A DNA stretch of 64,000 nt from Limnohabitans sp. 15K (lineage in GTDB: Bacteria > Pseudomonadota > Gammaproteobacteria > Burkholderiales > Burkholderiaceae_C): contig NZ_NESM01000001.1 of NCBI RefSeq assembly GCF_002778285.1, forward strand, positions 1,386,501 through 1,450,500, in the 5' to 3' direction. Every line of letters starts with the position of its first letter. The first letter of the stretch is position 1. A program made the position numbers and the translations under genes. Of the stretch, positions 55,665 through 64,000 are shown piece by piece. The notes under the pieces were generated by a model that was given only the letters and a program-made list of their open reading frames with translations, made no database searches and was not told the DNA's origin.

Positions 55665-57065
55665 TCATCCCTTGAGGGTTTGCTCCAAGACGTGCAGCTG
55701 CTGGTTCAACTCGGTCATTTGCAGGCGTTCAGCGTTGATTTTGCGCACGGCATGCAACACCGTGGTGTGGTCGCGCCCGCCAAACAGCTCGCCGATCTCG
55801 GGCAGGCTCTTTTGGGTCATTTCCTTGGCCAGGTACATGGCGATCTGGCGCGGCCGAGCGATGCTGGCCGGGCGCTTCTTGCTGTACATGTCGGCGACCT
55901 TGATCTTGTAGTAGTCGGCCACCGTTTTCTGGATGTTTTCGACACTGATCTGGCGGTTTTGAATCGACAACAAATCGCGCAGGGCGTCACGGGCCAACTG
56001 GATGGAAATTTCCTTCTGGTTGAAGCGCGAATAAGCCAGGATTTTGCGCAGCGCGCCTTCGAGCTCACGCACGTTGGAGCGCACGTTTTTGGCCACAAAA
56101 AACGCCACCTCCTCGGGCATTTCGCTGCCTTCGCTGATGGCTTTGTTGATCAGGATCGCCACCCGCATTTCCAGCTCGGGCGGCTCCATGGCCACCGTCA
56201 GGCCCGAATCGAATCGCGAGACCAGTCGCTCGTGGATATCGGCCAGGCCCTTGGGATAGGTGTCGCTGGTCATCACAATGTGCGACTTTTTGGCCAGCAA
56301 AGCCTCAAAGGCGTTGAAGAATTCTTCTTGCGTGCGGTCTTTGTTGGCAAAGAACTGCACATCGTCGATCAGCAACAAATCGAGCGAGTGGTAATGGTGC
56401 TTGAACTCGTCAAACGTCTTGCGCTGGTAGGCTTTAACCACATCCGACACAAACTGTTCGGCGTGGATGTACAAAACTTTGGCTTCGGGCCGGTCGGCCA
56501 ACAGCTTGTTGCCGATGGCGTGCATCAGGTGGGTCTTGCCCAAACCCACGCCGCCATAGATGAACAAGGGGTTGTACAGGTGGCCCGGCGAGCCCGACAC
56601 ATGCATGGCCGCGGCACGCGCCATGCGGTTAGCGGTGCCTTCGACCAGGTTGTCAAAAGTCAGAGCGGTGTTGAGTCGGCTGCGGAAGCTATTGGTGGCC
56701 GGCTCTTCGGGCAAATCGATGGGCTCAGGCCCGTTTTCCATCGACGATGGCGTGGACTGACGCACAGTTCTGATGCCGCTGTCACGCGGAGTAATCACTA
56801 ACTCTATTTGAACTGGGTGACCTTGCAAACTTTCAAGCATCGCAGCCAAACGGCCTGCATATTGCGCGCGAATCCAGTCGAGTTTGAACCGATTGGCCAC
56901 AAACAAAGTCATGCGCAATTGGTCTTCCGACATCTGCGCAGTGAGCGGTTTGATCCAGGTATTGAACTGCTGCTCTGGCAGCTCGCGTGAGAGCTCGTCC
57001 ACGCACGCCTGCCACAAGGCTTGGCCGGCATCCATCGAAAATTCTGGGGTGAGTCCCTCGGGCAT
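55665..57065 (-). CDS. dnaA: Chromosomal replication initiator protein DnaA
   Basis: A 466-residue initiator with an N-terminal DnaB/DiaA-binding domain, linker, AAA+ ATPase with Walker A GGVGLGKT at residues 171-178 and LLIDDVQF, and the C-terminal HTH with [24 protein letters not shown] DnaA signature and [14 protein letters not shown] 57065 gives the usual start. It reads away from oriC and the rpmH side. Confidence 0.98.
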   Translation of the reverse strand: MPEGLTPEFSMDAGQALWQACVDELSRELPEQQFNTWIKPLTAQMSEDQLRMTLFVANRFKLDWIRAQYAGRLAAMLESLQGHPVQIELVITPRDSGIRTVRQSTPSSMENGPEPIDLPEEPATNSFRSRLNTALTFDNLVEGTANRMARAAAMHVSGSPGHLYNPLFIYGGVGLGKTHLMHAIGNKLLADRPEAKVLYIHAEQFVSDVVKAYQRKTFDEFKHHYHSLDLLLIDDVQFFANKDRTQEEFFNAFEALLAKKSHIVMTSDTYPKGLADIHERLVSRFDSGLTVAMEPPELEMRVAILINKAISEGSEMPEEVAFFVAKNVRSNVRELEGALRKILAYSRFNQKEISIQLARDALRDLLSIQNRQISVENIQKTVADYYKIKVADMYSKKRPASIARPRQIAMYLAKEMTQKSLPEIGELFGGRDHTTVLHAVRKINAERLQMTELNQQLHVLEQTLKG

Positions 57066-57305
57066 GTTGTATTTATTTTTTGTGGACAGTTGTGAGAGGA
57101 TGCAGCAAGGAAATAAGGCTTATCAAGAGCTTATCCACATGCCGATACGAGTTCTAAAGCCCATCATAAACCACATCGGTTCTGGTTGGGATCAGGGAAC
57201 ACCCGAAACCTAAATGACGGTTTATTTGCCGAGTGCCCGAAAGTTTGCGATAATCTTGGGTTTCGCCCAAAGCTGATTCATGGCCTTGGGCACAAAGGAA
57301 GAGTT
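57066..57305. other. Probable chromosomal origin (oriC) and dnaA/rpmH promoter region
   Basis: This 240-bp gap lies between dnaA and rpmH, where betaproteobacterial origins usually are. It has one perfect DnaA box TTATCCACA at 57131-57139, a weaker TGTGGACAG at 57081-57089, and an AT-rich stretch beside dnaA (TTGTATTTATTTTTTGTG). I see no parS and only one perfect box, fewer than in many origins, so the origin assignment is likely but not proven. Confidence 0.7.
57226..57254 (+). promoter_or_regulatory. Sigma70-type promoter for rpmH
   Basis: TTGCCG (57226-57231) and GATAAT (57249-57254) with a 17-base spacer, each one or two mismatches from consensus, 50 bases before the rpmH start. Transcription would begin near 57261. 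Confidence 0.7.
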
Positions 57306-57440
57306 ATGAAACGCACCTACCAACCATCCAAGACACGTCGCGCCCGTACCCACGGCTTTCTGGTTCGCATGAAAACCCGTGGCGGTCGCGCTGTGATCAA
57401 TGCACGTCGCGCCAAAGGCCGCAAGCGTCTGGCTGTCTAA
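57306..57440 (+). CDS. rpmH: Ribosomal protein L34
   Basis: The 44-residue product [18 protein letters not shown] through GRKRLAV is the full L34. AAGGAAGAG precedes ATG 57306. It is the first gene of rpmH-rnpA-yidD-yidC, the standard order. Confidence 0.98.
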   Translation: MKRTYQPSKTRRARTHGFLVRMKTRGGRAVINARRAKGRKRLAV

Positions 57441-57507
57441 TGCCTTTTCGACCGTGTGGCTGTGGCCCGTTGCCACAGCATTCGGTTGATCTCAGGGTTT
57501 GGCCATC

Positions 57508-57954
57508 GTGCAGCGTTTGAAAACACGCCCACAGTTTCAGGCCGCCCTGGCGGGTGGAACAGTCTCGCGCACAACGCACTTTGCATTGCACCGCCTGACA
57601 CTGACCCGACCCGCAGACACTCCCTTGGCACCTGCTGAACACACTGGGCCTGCACCCTCATCGGAGCAGGCCCTTTTTGACTTGTTTGACATTTGGCTGG
57701 GCGCGATGGTGCCCAAACGCTGGGCAAAACGGGCTGTGACGCGCAACGCCATCAAACGCCAGATCTACAACGTGAGCGAGCATTTCGGTGATCGCCTGCC
57801 TGTGGCTGCCCATGTGGTTCGTCTGCGCAGCACGTTTGACCGCAAGCAATTCATCAGCGCCACCTCCGAGCACCTGAAGCTGGCCGTGAGGCAGGAGCTC
57901 GAGCAACTGTTCGAGCGTGCCGTTCGGTCACAAACACCAGAGGTTCGCGCATGA
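57508..57954 (+). CDS. rnpA: Ribonuclease P protein component
   Basis: A 148-residue protein subunit of RNase P. GTG 57508 (MQRLKTRPQFQAAL) is chosen; TTG 57499 has only one base after an AGGG site, while GTG has ten. The RNA-binding signature is KRAVTRNAIKRQI. An insertion between residues 30 and 65 (RPADTPLAPAEHTGP...) is longer than in E. coli and is common in Comamonadaceae. It overlaps yidD by 4 bases. Confidence 0.93.
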   Translation: MQRLKTRPQFQAALAGGTVSRTTHFALHRLTLTRPADTPLAPAEHTGPAPSSEQALFDLFDIWLGAMVPKRWAKRAVTRNAIKRQIYNVSEHFGDRLPVAAHVVRLRSTFDRKQFISATSEHLKLAVRQELEQLFERAVRSQTPEVRA

Positions 57955-58226
57955 TCATCCAGCGTTTGTTGTTGGGTGTAGTGCGCGGTTACCGCTTGCT
58001 GCTGAGCCCATGGCTTGGATCGTCCTGCCGTTTTGAGCCCACTTGCTCGGCCTACGCTTTGCAAGCGCTGGAGCAGCATGGTGCTGCTCATGGCGCTTAT
58101 CTGACGGCTCACCGCCTGGTGCGGTGCGGCCCTTGGTGCAGCGGTGGTCACGACCCTGTTCCACCTCAAGCACCCCGCTTGTTCTCTGCTTTGTTTTCCC
58201 CTACTTCGTCAAAGAAGACCCCATGA
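57951..58226 (+). CDS. yidD: Membrane protein insertion efficiency factor YidD
   Basis: A 91-residue protein with the Cys-rich YidD pattern: SCRFEPTCSAYALQAL, then HRLVRCGPWCSGGHDPVP. It is coupled to rnpA (ATGA overlap) and to yidC (ATGA overlap at 58223). It is thought to help YidC insert proteins. Confidence 0.95.
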   Translation: MIIQRLLLGVVRGYRLLLSPWLGSSCRFEPTCSAYALQALEQHGAAHGAYLTAHRLVRCGPWCSGGHDPVPPQAPRLFSALFSPTSSKKTP

Positions 58227-59911
58227 ACGATATCCGTCGCACCATCCTTTGGGTGATTTTTGGTTTTTCCATGGTCCTGTTGTGGGACCAGTGGCAACTG
58301 TCCAACGGCCAGAAGGCCACTTTCTTTCCGAAACCGGAAGTTGCAGCACCTGCCAAAACGTCGGCAGCACCTGCGGCCAGCGCCAGCGCAGTGCCCACAG
58401 CGGCCACCGCTGCCGTGGCCGCCACACCCGGTCAGGTGCCCTCATCTGTGCCTGCAGCAGCGGCTGCCGCTCGCGAAAAAATCGAAGTGACCACCGATGT
58501 GCTCAAGCTCAGCTTTGACACCGAAGGTGGCTCTTTGGTGCGCACAGAGTTCACCCAACACGCCGATTTTGTTGACAGCACCAAGCCGCTGGTTTTGCTC
58601 GACCAGAGCAGCAACCGTGTTTACATGGCACAAACCGGTCTGATTGGCGGCGACTTTCCCACACACAAATCGCCGATGAAGTTCAGCGGTGAGCGAAGCC
58701 TCAAAGACGGCCAAAATGAGCTGACTTTGCGCTTCGAGTCCGATGCACAAAATGGCGTGAAACTGGTCAAGACCTACTCGCTGAAGCGCGGCAGCTACGC
58801 CATTGACGTGAAACACGAAGTGGTCAACTCCGGCACCACCAACGTGTCGCCTCAGCTGTATTTGCAATTGGTGCGTGACGGCAACAAGCCTGCGGGCGAA
58901 TCGTCGTTCTATTCAACCTTTACAGGCCCTGCTGTTTACACAGAAGCCAAGAAGTACCACAAGGTCGAGTTCAGCGACATCGAGAAAAACAAAGCTGAAA
59001 TCGACAAGACCTCACCCAATGGTTACGTGGCCATGGTGCAGCACTACTTCGCATCCGCTTGGTTGCTGGCCGACGGCATTCAACGCGAAAACTTCGTGCG
59101 CAAGGTGGACACCAATCTGTATGCCGTGGGCATGATCACGCCCTTGGCCGATGTGGCCCCTGGCCAGTCCAAGAGCGTGAGCACGCAACTGTTCAGCGGC
59201 CCCCAAGAAGAAAAAGTGCTGGAGGCTTTGGCCCCAGGCTTGGACTTGGTGAAGGATTACGGCTGGTTGGCCATGTTGTCCAAGCCTTTGTATTGGTTGC
59301 TGGACAAGTTGTTCAGCTTCATTCAGAACTGGGGCTGGTCCATCGTGGCCTTGGTGCTCTTGCTCAAGATTGCTTTCTACTGGCTCAACGCCAAGGCTTA
59401 CGCCAGCATGGCCAAAATGAAAGCCATCAACCCCAAGATCATGGAAATGCGTGAACGCTTGAAGAGTGATCCGCAAAAGATGCAACAAGAGATGATGAAG
59501 ATCTACCGCGAAGAAAAGGTCAACCCCATGGGTGGCTGCTTCCCGATCATGATTCAGATTCCCGTGTTCATTGCCCTTTACTGGGTGCTGCTCTCCAGTG
59601 TGGAAATGCGCAACGCGCCTTGGATCTTGTGGATCAAAGACCTTTCAGCGCCCGATCCGTTCTTCATCTTGCCCATAGTCATGACATTGACCACCTTGCT
59701 GCAGACTGCGCTTAACCCCGCACCACCAGACCCGATGCAAGCCAAATTGATGTGGTTCATGCCGCTGATCTTCTCAGTGATGTTCTTCTTCTTCCCTGCC
59801 GGCTTGGTCTTGTACTGGATCACCAACAACATCTTGTCGATTGCCCAGCAGTGGATGATCAACACCCGAATGGGCGTTCCACCGCAGTTCAATCTGCCAT
59901 CGTTCAAGTAA
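58223..59911 (+). CDS. yidC: Membrane protein insertase YidC
   Basis: A 562-residue Gram-negative YidC: N-terminal helix (TILWVIFGFSMVLLWDQ), Ala/Pro-rich linker, large periplasmic domain, then five helices with MAKMKAINPKIMEMRERL and PVFIALYWVLLSS. It inserts inner-membrane proteins, alone or with SecYEG. It ends the rpmH operon; the terminator at 59916 follows. Confidence 0.97.
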   Translation: MNDIRRTILWVIFGFSMVLLWDQWQLSNGQKATFFPKPEVAAPAKTSAAPAASASAVPTAATAAVAATPGQVPSSVPAAAAAAREKIEVTTDVLKLSFDTEGGSLVRTEFTQHADFVDSTKPLVLLDQSSNRVYMAQTGLIGGDFPTHKSPMKFSGERSLKDGQNELTLRFESDAQNGVKLVKTYSLKRGSYAIDVKHEVVNSGTTNVSPQLYLQLVRDGNKPAGESSFYSTFTGPAVYTEAKKYHKVEFSDIEKNKAEIDKTSPNGYVAMVQHYFASAWLLADGIQRENFVRKVDTNLYAVGMITPLADVAPGQSKSVSTQLFSGPQEEKVLEALAPGLDLVKDYGWLAMLSKPLYWLLDKLFSFIQNWGWSIVALVLLLKIAFYWLNAKAYASMAKMKAINPKIMEMRERLKSDPQKMQQEMMKIYREEKVNPMGGCFPIMIQIPVFIALYWVLLSSVEMRNAPWILWIKDLSAPDPFFILPIVMTLTTLLQTALNPAPPDPMQAKLMWFMPLIFSVMFFFFPAGLVLYWITNNILSIAQQWMINTRMGVPPQFNLPSFK

Positions 59912-59915
59912 ATCC

Positions 59916-59942
59916 AAAGGGCCGCGCAAGCGGCCTTTTTTT
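59916..59942 (+). terminator. Rho-independent terminator after yidC
   Basis: GGCCGC and GCGGCC pair around GCAA, followed by a seven-T run. It separates the rpmH-yidC operon from mnmE. Confidence 0.9.
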
Positions 59943-59995
59943 GGCTTACCCACGCGTCAATAACCCCTCTTCATTCACCCCATTTGACACTGCCC

Positions 59996-61408
59996 ATGCT
60001 TGCCAGACACCAAGAGCCCATCGTCGCCATCGCCACCGCACCGGGACGCGGCGCGGTGGGCATTGTGCGGGTCTCGGGCCCCAACTTGGCCTCGCTGATC
60101 GATGCGCTGTGCGGGCGGCCCCTCAAGCCGCGTGAAGCCACTTACCTGCCCTTTGCCGATGCCGATGGCAGCCCCATTGACCACGGCCTGGCGCTGCACT
60201 TTGTAGCGCCGCACTCCTTCACAGGCGAAGACGTGCTGGAGCTGCAAGCGCACGGCGGACCGGTGGTGTTGCAACTGCTGGTGACGCGTTGCCTGCAGGC
60301 GGCGGCAGAAGTGAACCCAAGCACTGGACTGCCACGTCTGGCAGGCTTGCGTGTGGCGCAACCAGGTGAGTTTTCTGAGCGTGCGTTCTTGAATGACAAG
60401 ATCGACCTGACACAAGCCGAAGCGATTGCCGACCTCATTGACGCCAGTACCGAAGCCGCTGCGCGCAGCGCCAGCCGCTCTTTGGCGGGCGACTTTTCCA
60501 AAGAAATCCATGTGCTGCGCGACGCCTTGATACACCTGCGCATGTTGGTCGAGGCCACGCTGGATTTCCCGGAAGAAGAAATCGATTTTTTGCAAAAAGC
60601 CGATGCACAGGGGCAATTGACACGCCTGCAAGCGGCCTTGGTGACCGTGCTGGGCAAGGCCAAACAAGGCGCGTTGCTGCGCGAAGGCATCAAGGTGGTG
60701 ATCGCGGGCCAACCCAATGCGGGCAAAAGTTCGCTGCTCAACGCGCTGGCTGGGGCCGAGTTGGCCATCGTCACGCCCATTGCAGGGACCACCCGTGATG
60801 TGGTGCAGCAAACCATCCAAATCGAAGGTGTACCGCTGCATGTGATCGACACCGCCGGGCTGCGCGAGGGCGAAGGTGTGGACGAAGTCGAGCAAATTGG
60901 CATTGCCCGCGCTTGGGGCCAGATCGACAACGCCGACGCAGTGCTGTTTTTGCACGACCTGACACGCACAGGCCAGACCGATTACGACAGCGCCGATGCC
61001 GACATTGCCGCAGCATTGAAACAACGTTTGCCCGCCAGCGTGAGCGTGATCGATGTCTGGAACAAAGCCGATGCAGCCAGTACCGAAGGCGAACGCACAG
61101 GACTGACCTTGTCGGCCCGAACGGGCGAAGGCCTGCAAGCCCTCCGCCAGCAACTGCTGCAACAAGCAGGCTGGCAACAAGCCAGCGAAGGCCTCTTCAT
61201 TGCCCGCGAGCGCCATGTGCAGGCGCTGCATCGCGTGCGCGAGCATTTGGAAATGGCCGATGCCCACTTGGCCGCGCAAGCGCAAAACCTGGACCTGCTG
61301 GCCGAAGAACTGCGCTTGGGCCAAAACGCGCTGAACGAGATCACCGGCGAGTTCAGCGCAGACGACTTGCTCGGCGTGATCTTCTCGAGTTTTTGCATCG
61401 GCAAGTGA
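59996..61408 (+). CDS. mnmE: tRNA modification GTPase MnmE
   Basis: A 470-residue GTPase that with MnmG modifies wobble uridine (mnm5U34) in tRNA. ATG 59996 is preferred over TTG 59984. It has the N-terminal THF-binding region, the G1 motif [13 protein letters not shown]4 DVWNKAD and the C-terminal FCIGK. It is separated from yidC by a terminator, so it has its own promoter in 59943-59995. Confidence 0.97.
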   Translation: MLARHQEPIVAIATAPGRGAVGIVRVSGPNLASLIDALCGRPLKPREATYLPFADADGSPIDHGLALHFVAPHSFTGEDVLELQAHGGPVVLQLLVTRCLQAAAEVNPSTGLPRLAGLRVAQPGEFSERAFLNDKIDLTQAEAIADLIDASTEAAARSASRSLAGDFSKEIHVLRDALIHLRMLVEATLDFPEEEIDFLQKADAQGQLTRLQAALVTVLGKAKQGALLREGIKVVIAGQPNAGKSSLLNALAGAELAIVTPIAGTTRDVVQQTIQIEGVPLHVIDTAGLREGEGVDEVEQIGIARAWGQIDNADAVLFLHDLTRTGQTDYDSADADIAAALKQRLPASVSVIDVWNKADAASTEGERTGLTLSARTGEGLQALRQQLLQQAGWQQASEGLFIARERHVQALHRVREHLEMADAHLAAQAQNLDLLAEELRLGQNALNEITGEFSADDLLGVIFSSFCIGK

Positions 61409-61548
61409 GCCTCTTCGGTTTTCGCCTACCGAGCTTGTAACGCTCGACATCAACGCCCCTTTAGACTTTCCATGTTCACTCGGCAACCCATTGAGTTAGG
61501 GTTTTCGTGGGTGCGTCCGCGCTTATTTTTGTGCACAATTTGAAAATC

Positions 61549-62238
61549 ATGCAAGAAATAGCCTCCAGCACCACCGTCTCTGAGCAAGCGTTCCAAGCTT
61601 TAAGGCTGGACGTTTTGTCCGGCCGCCATGTGCCAGAAACCAAACTCAAAGTTGAAGCACTGCAGCAACAATATGGGTTTTCCAGCAGCCCGCTTCGCGA
61701 AGCACTGAACCGTTTGGTGCAAGAGGGAATGGTCAAGGCGGATGAGCGTCGCGGCTTCAGAGTCGCCGCCATTTCGCCAGACGATCTGGCCGATATCACC
61801 AAAATGCGCCTGCTGCTCGACGTGACCGCCCTGCACGAATCGATCCAACACGGTGATGACGCTTGGGAAGCCAACATTGTGGCGGCCTTTCACCGACTCG
61901 AAAAAATAGAGTCCCGCTTGCCACAAGGCCCCGTCGTCCTCGACGCCGAGTGGAGCCAGCGCCACCGGGACTTTCACATGTCCCTGATCGCGGCCTGCCC
62001 CTCTGAACGCCAACTGGCTTGGAGCATGAGCTTGTTTGACCAGGCCGAGCGCTATCGCCATTTCGCCGCACGCAACCGAACTGTGCTCAAAAAGAAAGAC
62101 GCCGAGCACCGCGCTCTGATGAAAGCCGTGGTGAGGCGCGATGCAGCGACCGCTGCCCAAATGCTGACCGAACACATTGCGGGGACACAAACGAATGTTT
62201 TGGCTGCTTTTGCGCTGATGCAAAAAAATCGCACCTAA
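61549..62238 (+). CDS. GntR family transcriptional regulator, FadR/FCD subfamily
   Basis: A 229-residue regulator with an N-terminal winged HTH (LKVEALQQQYGFSSSPLREAL) and a C-terminal FCD helical domain with the metal-type His/Asp pattern (HRDFHMSLI and DAEHRALM). The adjacent VOC, FAH and oxidoreductase genes are probably its targets; acidic aromatic or hydroxy acid ligands are common for this subfamily. Placing the repressor first fits autoregulation. Confidence 0.92.
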   Translation: MQEIASSTTVSEQAFQALRLDVLSGRHVPETKLKVEALQQQYGFSSSPLREALNRLVQEGMVKADERRGFRVAAISPDDLADITKMRLLLDVTALHESIQHGDDAWEANIVAAFHRLEKIESRLPQGPVVLDAEWSQRHRDFHMSLIAACPSERQLAWSMSLFDQAERYRHFAARNRTVLKKKDAEHRALMKAVVRRDAATAAQMLTEHIAGTQTNVLAAFALMQKNRT

Positions 62239-62266
62239 TTTTTTTAACATTCAACCCAAAGACCAC

Positions 62267-62806
62267 ATGCTGAAAGTTAGCAAACCCACCCCTTCTCATT
62301 TCGGCATCTATGTTTGGGATGTTGACAAAATGGTGAACTTCTACACCTCGGTTTTTGGCATGGTGGTCAATGACCGAGGGGTAGGCAAAACCTTCAAAGC
62401 CCCCTTGGTTTTTTTAAGTTCGACACCCGACCAGCACCATCAGTTGGTCATCGCGGGTGGACGTCCGCCAGAGGCAACCTTCAGCACGGTGATGCAACTG
62501 TCCTTTGCTGTGCCGTCCATTCAGTCGCTGCGCGATTTGCGTGACAAAGCCATGGCCTTGGGCGCGACCAAGGTGATGCCCATGAACCACGGCAATGCGC
62601 TGTCAGTTTACTTTGCGGATCCAGAAGGCAACACGGTGGAGACCTACATCGACATGCCTTTCTACATTTCACAGCCACACGGTGATCCGCTTGACCTGAG
62701 CCTAGACGATGCCACCATCCTGCGCGAAACCGAAGCGATCTGCCGCAGTGACCCCAGCTTCATGCCGATTGACCAATGGCAAGCGCAATTCGTTCAAAAA
62801 ATCTAA
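62267..62806 (+). CDS. VOC-superfamily protein (extradiol dioxygenase/glyoxalase-like)
   Basis: A 179-residue protein with a paired beta-alpha-beta-beta-beta fold. PSHFGIYVWDVDKMVNFYTS carries the first metal His, and GNTVETYIDMPFYIS the C-terminal Glu; the second metal His is not certain. Relatives cleave catechol rings or isomerise. It lies between the GntR and FAH genes, fitting an aromatic or hydroxypyruvate-type catabolic step. Confidence 0.85.
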   Translation: MLKVSKPTPSHFGIYVWDVDKMVNFYTSVFGMVVNDRGVGKTFKAPLVFLSSTPDQHHQLVIAGGRPPEATFSTVMQLSFAVPSIQSLRDLRDKAMALGATKVMPMNHGNALSVYFADPEGNTVETYIDMPFYISQPHGDPLDLSLDDATILRETEAICRSDPSFMPIDQWQAQFVQKI

Positions 62807-62830
62807 ACCCATTTCACCCTAGGAACTTTC

Positions 62831-63697
62831 ATGAAATTACTCTCCTTCGTTCACCAAGGCCGCGAAACATGGGGCGCCGTGACAGGCCCAGACACCGTGG
62901 TGGATCTGGGCCAAGCGATGCCGCAATTCGCTACGCTCACCGACTACATTGCCACCGGTGCTTACCTCCAAGCGCAGCACGATGCAACCCAACAAAAGAC
63001 GTCCATCGCCATGGGCGACATCACCTTCTTGCCGGTCATCCCTAAACCGGAAAAGATCGTGTGTGCTGTTCGCAACTACATGGACCACCACCAAGAGGTT
63101 TTGGCTGCGGGCATGCACCGCGAACTGTCCGAAGAGCCGCCGATTTTTCTGCGCGTTTGGCGCTCACAGGTCGCGCATGGCCAACCCATCATTTGCCCCA
63201 AGGTCTCGGGTTCGCTCGACTGGGAAGGCGAATTGGCCGTGATCATTGGCAAAGAAGGCCGCAATATTTCGGAAGCCGATGCGTTTGACCATGTGGCGGG
63301 CTACTCTTGCTACAACGATGGCAGCATCCGCGAATGGCAATTCCACGCCAAGCAAATTGCTTCGGGCAAAAACTTCGAGTCCACCGGCGGCTTTGGCCCC
63401 TGGATGGTGACGGCTGATGAAATTGCACCCAACCAAGAGCTGAAGCTGATCACACGCTTGAATGGCGAAGTGGTGCAGTCCAGCCACACCGGGCACATGA
63501 TTTTCCCGATCGCCAAGCTGATCAGCTACGCATCGACCATCTTCACCTTGGTGCCCGGCGACGTGATCGCCACCGGCACGCCGGCTGGTGTGGGCTGGAG
63601 CCGCAAGCCGCAATGGTTCATGAAGCCGGGCGATGTGTGTGAAGTGGAAATCGAAGGCATCGGCACTTTGGTCAACCCGATCGTCGCGCAAGTCTGA
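62831..63697 (+). CDS. Fumarylacetoacetate hydrolase family protein
   Basis: A 288-residue FAH-fold metal enzyme. The metal set is seen in SLDWEGELAVIIGKEG (E-x-E) and the later conserved VAGYSCYNDGSIREWQ and GPWMVTADEI; the C-terminus has PGDVIATGTPAGVGWSR. Relatives are fumarylpyruvate hydrolases, 2-hydroxyhepta-diene-dioate isomerases or oxaloacetate decarboxylases. The preceding VOC gene suggests a ring-cleavage product as substrate. Confidence 0.92.
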   Translation: MKLLSFVHQGRETWGAVTGPDTVVDLGQAMPQFATLTDYIATGAYLQAQHDATQQKTSIAMGDITFLPVIPKPEKIVCAVRNYMDHHQEVLAAGMHRELSEEPPIFLRVWRSQVAHGQPIICPKVSGSLDWEGELAVIIGKEGRNISEADAFDHVAGYSCYNDGSIREWQFHAKQIASGKNFESTGGFGPWMVTADEIAPNQELKLITRLNGEVVQSSHTGHMIFPIAKLISYASTIFTLVPGDVIATGTPAGVGWSRKPQWFMKPGDVCEVEIEGIGTLVNPIVAQV

Positions 63698-63699
63698 AC

Positions 63700-64000
63700 A
63701 TGAAAGCCATCCAAGTCCAGGTGCCCGGCGGGCCCGAGCGCTTGATGCATGTGGATCTGCCCGATCCACAGCCCGGCCCTGGACAGGTGCGCGTGAAAGC
63801 CCGTGCGATTGGTGTGGGTCGACCCGATGTGCTGATTCGCCAAGGCACCTACAAATGGATGCCACCTCTGCCTGCCATACCAGGCGCAGAATTGGCCGGC
63901 GTAGTCGACGCCATCGGTGAAGGCGTGACGCAATGGCGACTGGGTGACCGAGTGCTGGTGAGCGCACGCGAACTGTCACAGCGGGGTGGATGCTACGCCG
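63700..64000 (+). CDS. Zinc-type alcohol dehydrogenase / quinone oxidoreductase family, N-terminal part (cut by window edge)
   Basis: Starts ATG 63700 two bases after the FAH stop. MKAIQVQVPGGPERLMHVD leads into the GroES-like domain (VRVKARAIGVGRPDVLIRQG, PAIPGAELAGVV). The Cys-rich zinc lobe of classical ADHs is not visible yet, so a NADPH:quinone reductase-like enzyme is more likely. It belongs to the GntR-led cluster; the rest lies outside. Confidence 0.85.
   Translation, partial: MKAIQVQVPGGPERLMHVDLPDPQPGPGQVRVKARAIGVGRPDVLIRQGTYKWMPPLPAIPGAELAGVVDAIGEGVTQWRLGDRVLVSARELSQRGGCYA

Noticed and set aside
55423..57305. parS sites near the origin
   Set aside because: No TGTTTCACGTGAAACA-like 16-mer was found; parAB is outside the window.

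Overview
The window looks like part of the chromosome of a betaproteobacterium of the order Burkholderiales, most likely a Comamonadaceae member such as Limnohabitans or Rhodoferax. This rests on GC-rich coding with strong third-position GC, on gene order (tsaC-purK-purE, purC-fba-pyk-pgk, and gyrB-dnaN-dnaA facing rpmH-rnpA-yidD-yidC-mnmE), and on Burkholderiales-type forms of RnpA, GyrB and the phasin. No rRNA, tRNA or CRISPR array was seen, and the genus is an inference.

Layout. 1-9.9 kb: glutathione S-transferase start, acyl-CoA dehydrogenase, an MFS pump coupled to pyrF, two EamA transporters, a tight operon EamA-tsaB-rimI-uracil-DNA glycosylase, and dacB-SemiSWEET. 10-25 kb: a lipoprotein hydrolase, then mostly minus-strand housekeeping genes for purines (purK, purE, purC), lower glycolysis (fba, pyk, pgk), tRNA modification (tsaC), azlC-azlD and fmt-def. 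25-32.4 kb: divergent eptA and PAP2 phosphatase (lipid A type envelope modification), dprA, and yajC-secD-secF. 32.5-35.2 kb: a cobalt-type nitrile hydratase operon whose alpha subunit has a histidine-rich N-terminus, followed by a coupled EamA exporter. 35.2-38.9 kb: two exported coiled-coil proteins, one with a degenerate LytM-like domain and a caspase-like protease domain. 38.9-45 kb: enoyl-CoA hydratase, phasin, a stand-alone AceE-type dehydrogenase divergent from an Lrp regulator, and an exonuclease.

45-51.6 kb is an accessory island beside the replication genes. It holds two autoinhibited-type Fic proteins, each behind palindromic operator-like DNA, a metallophosphoesterase, an antitoxin whose PIN toxin is reduced to a 40-codon remnant, a PD-(D/E)XK nuclease-helicase with a DUF2075-like core, and an orphan DUF3427 fragment. 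51.6-61.4 kb is the origin region: gyrB, dnaN and dnaA on the minus strand, the probable oriC at 57.07-57.3 kb, then rpmH-rnpA-yidD-yidC and mnmE on the plus strand. The end carries a GntR regulator with a small catabolic cluster (VOC, FAH-family and quinone-oxidoreductase genes).

The clearest repeat structure is a family of REP-like intergenic palindromes. Two stem variants differ by compensatory changes, and the two inverted pairs (REPIN-like, near 21.3 and 55.6 kb) each combine one copy of each variant. No single undescribed system is proven. The best candidates are the exported caspase plus partner pair, the Fic/nuclease-helicase island, and the His-rich nitrile hydratase module.
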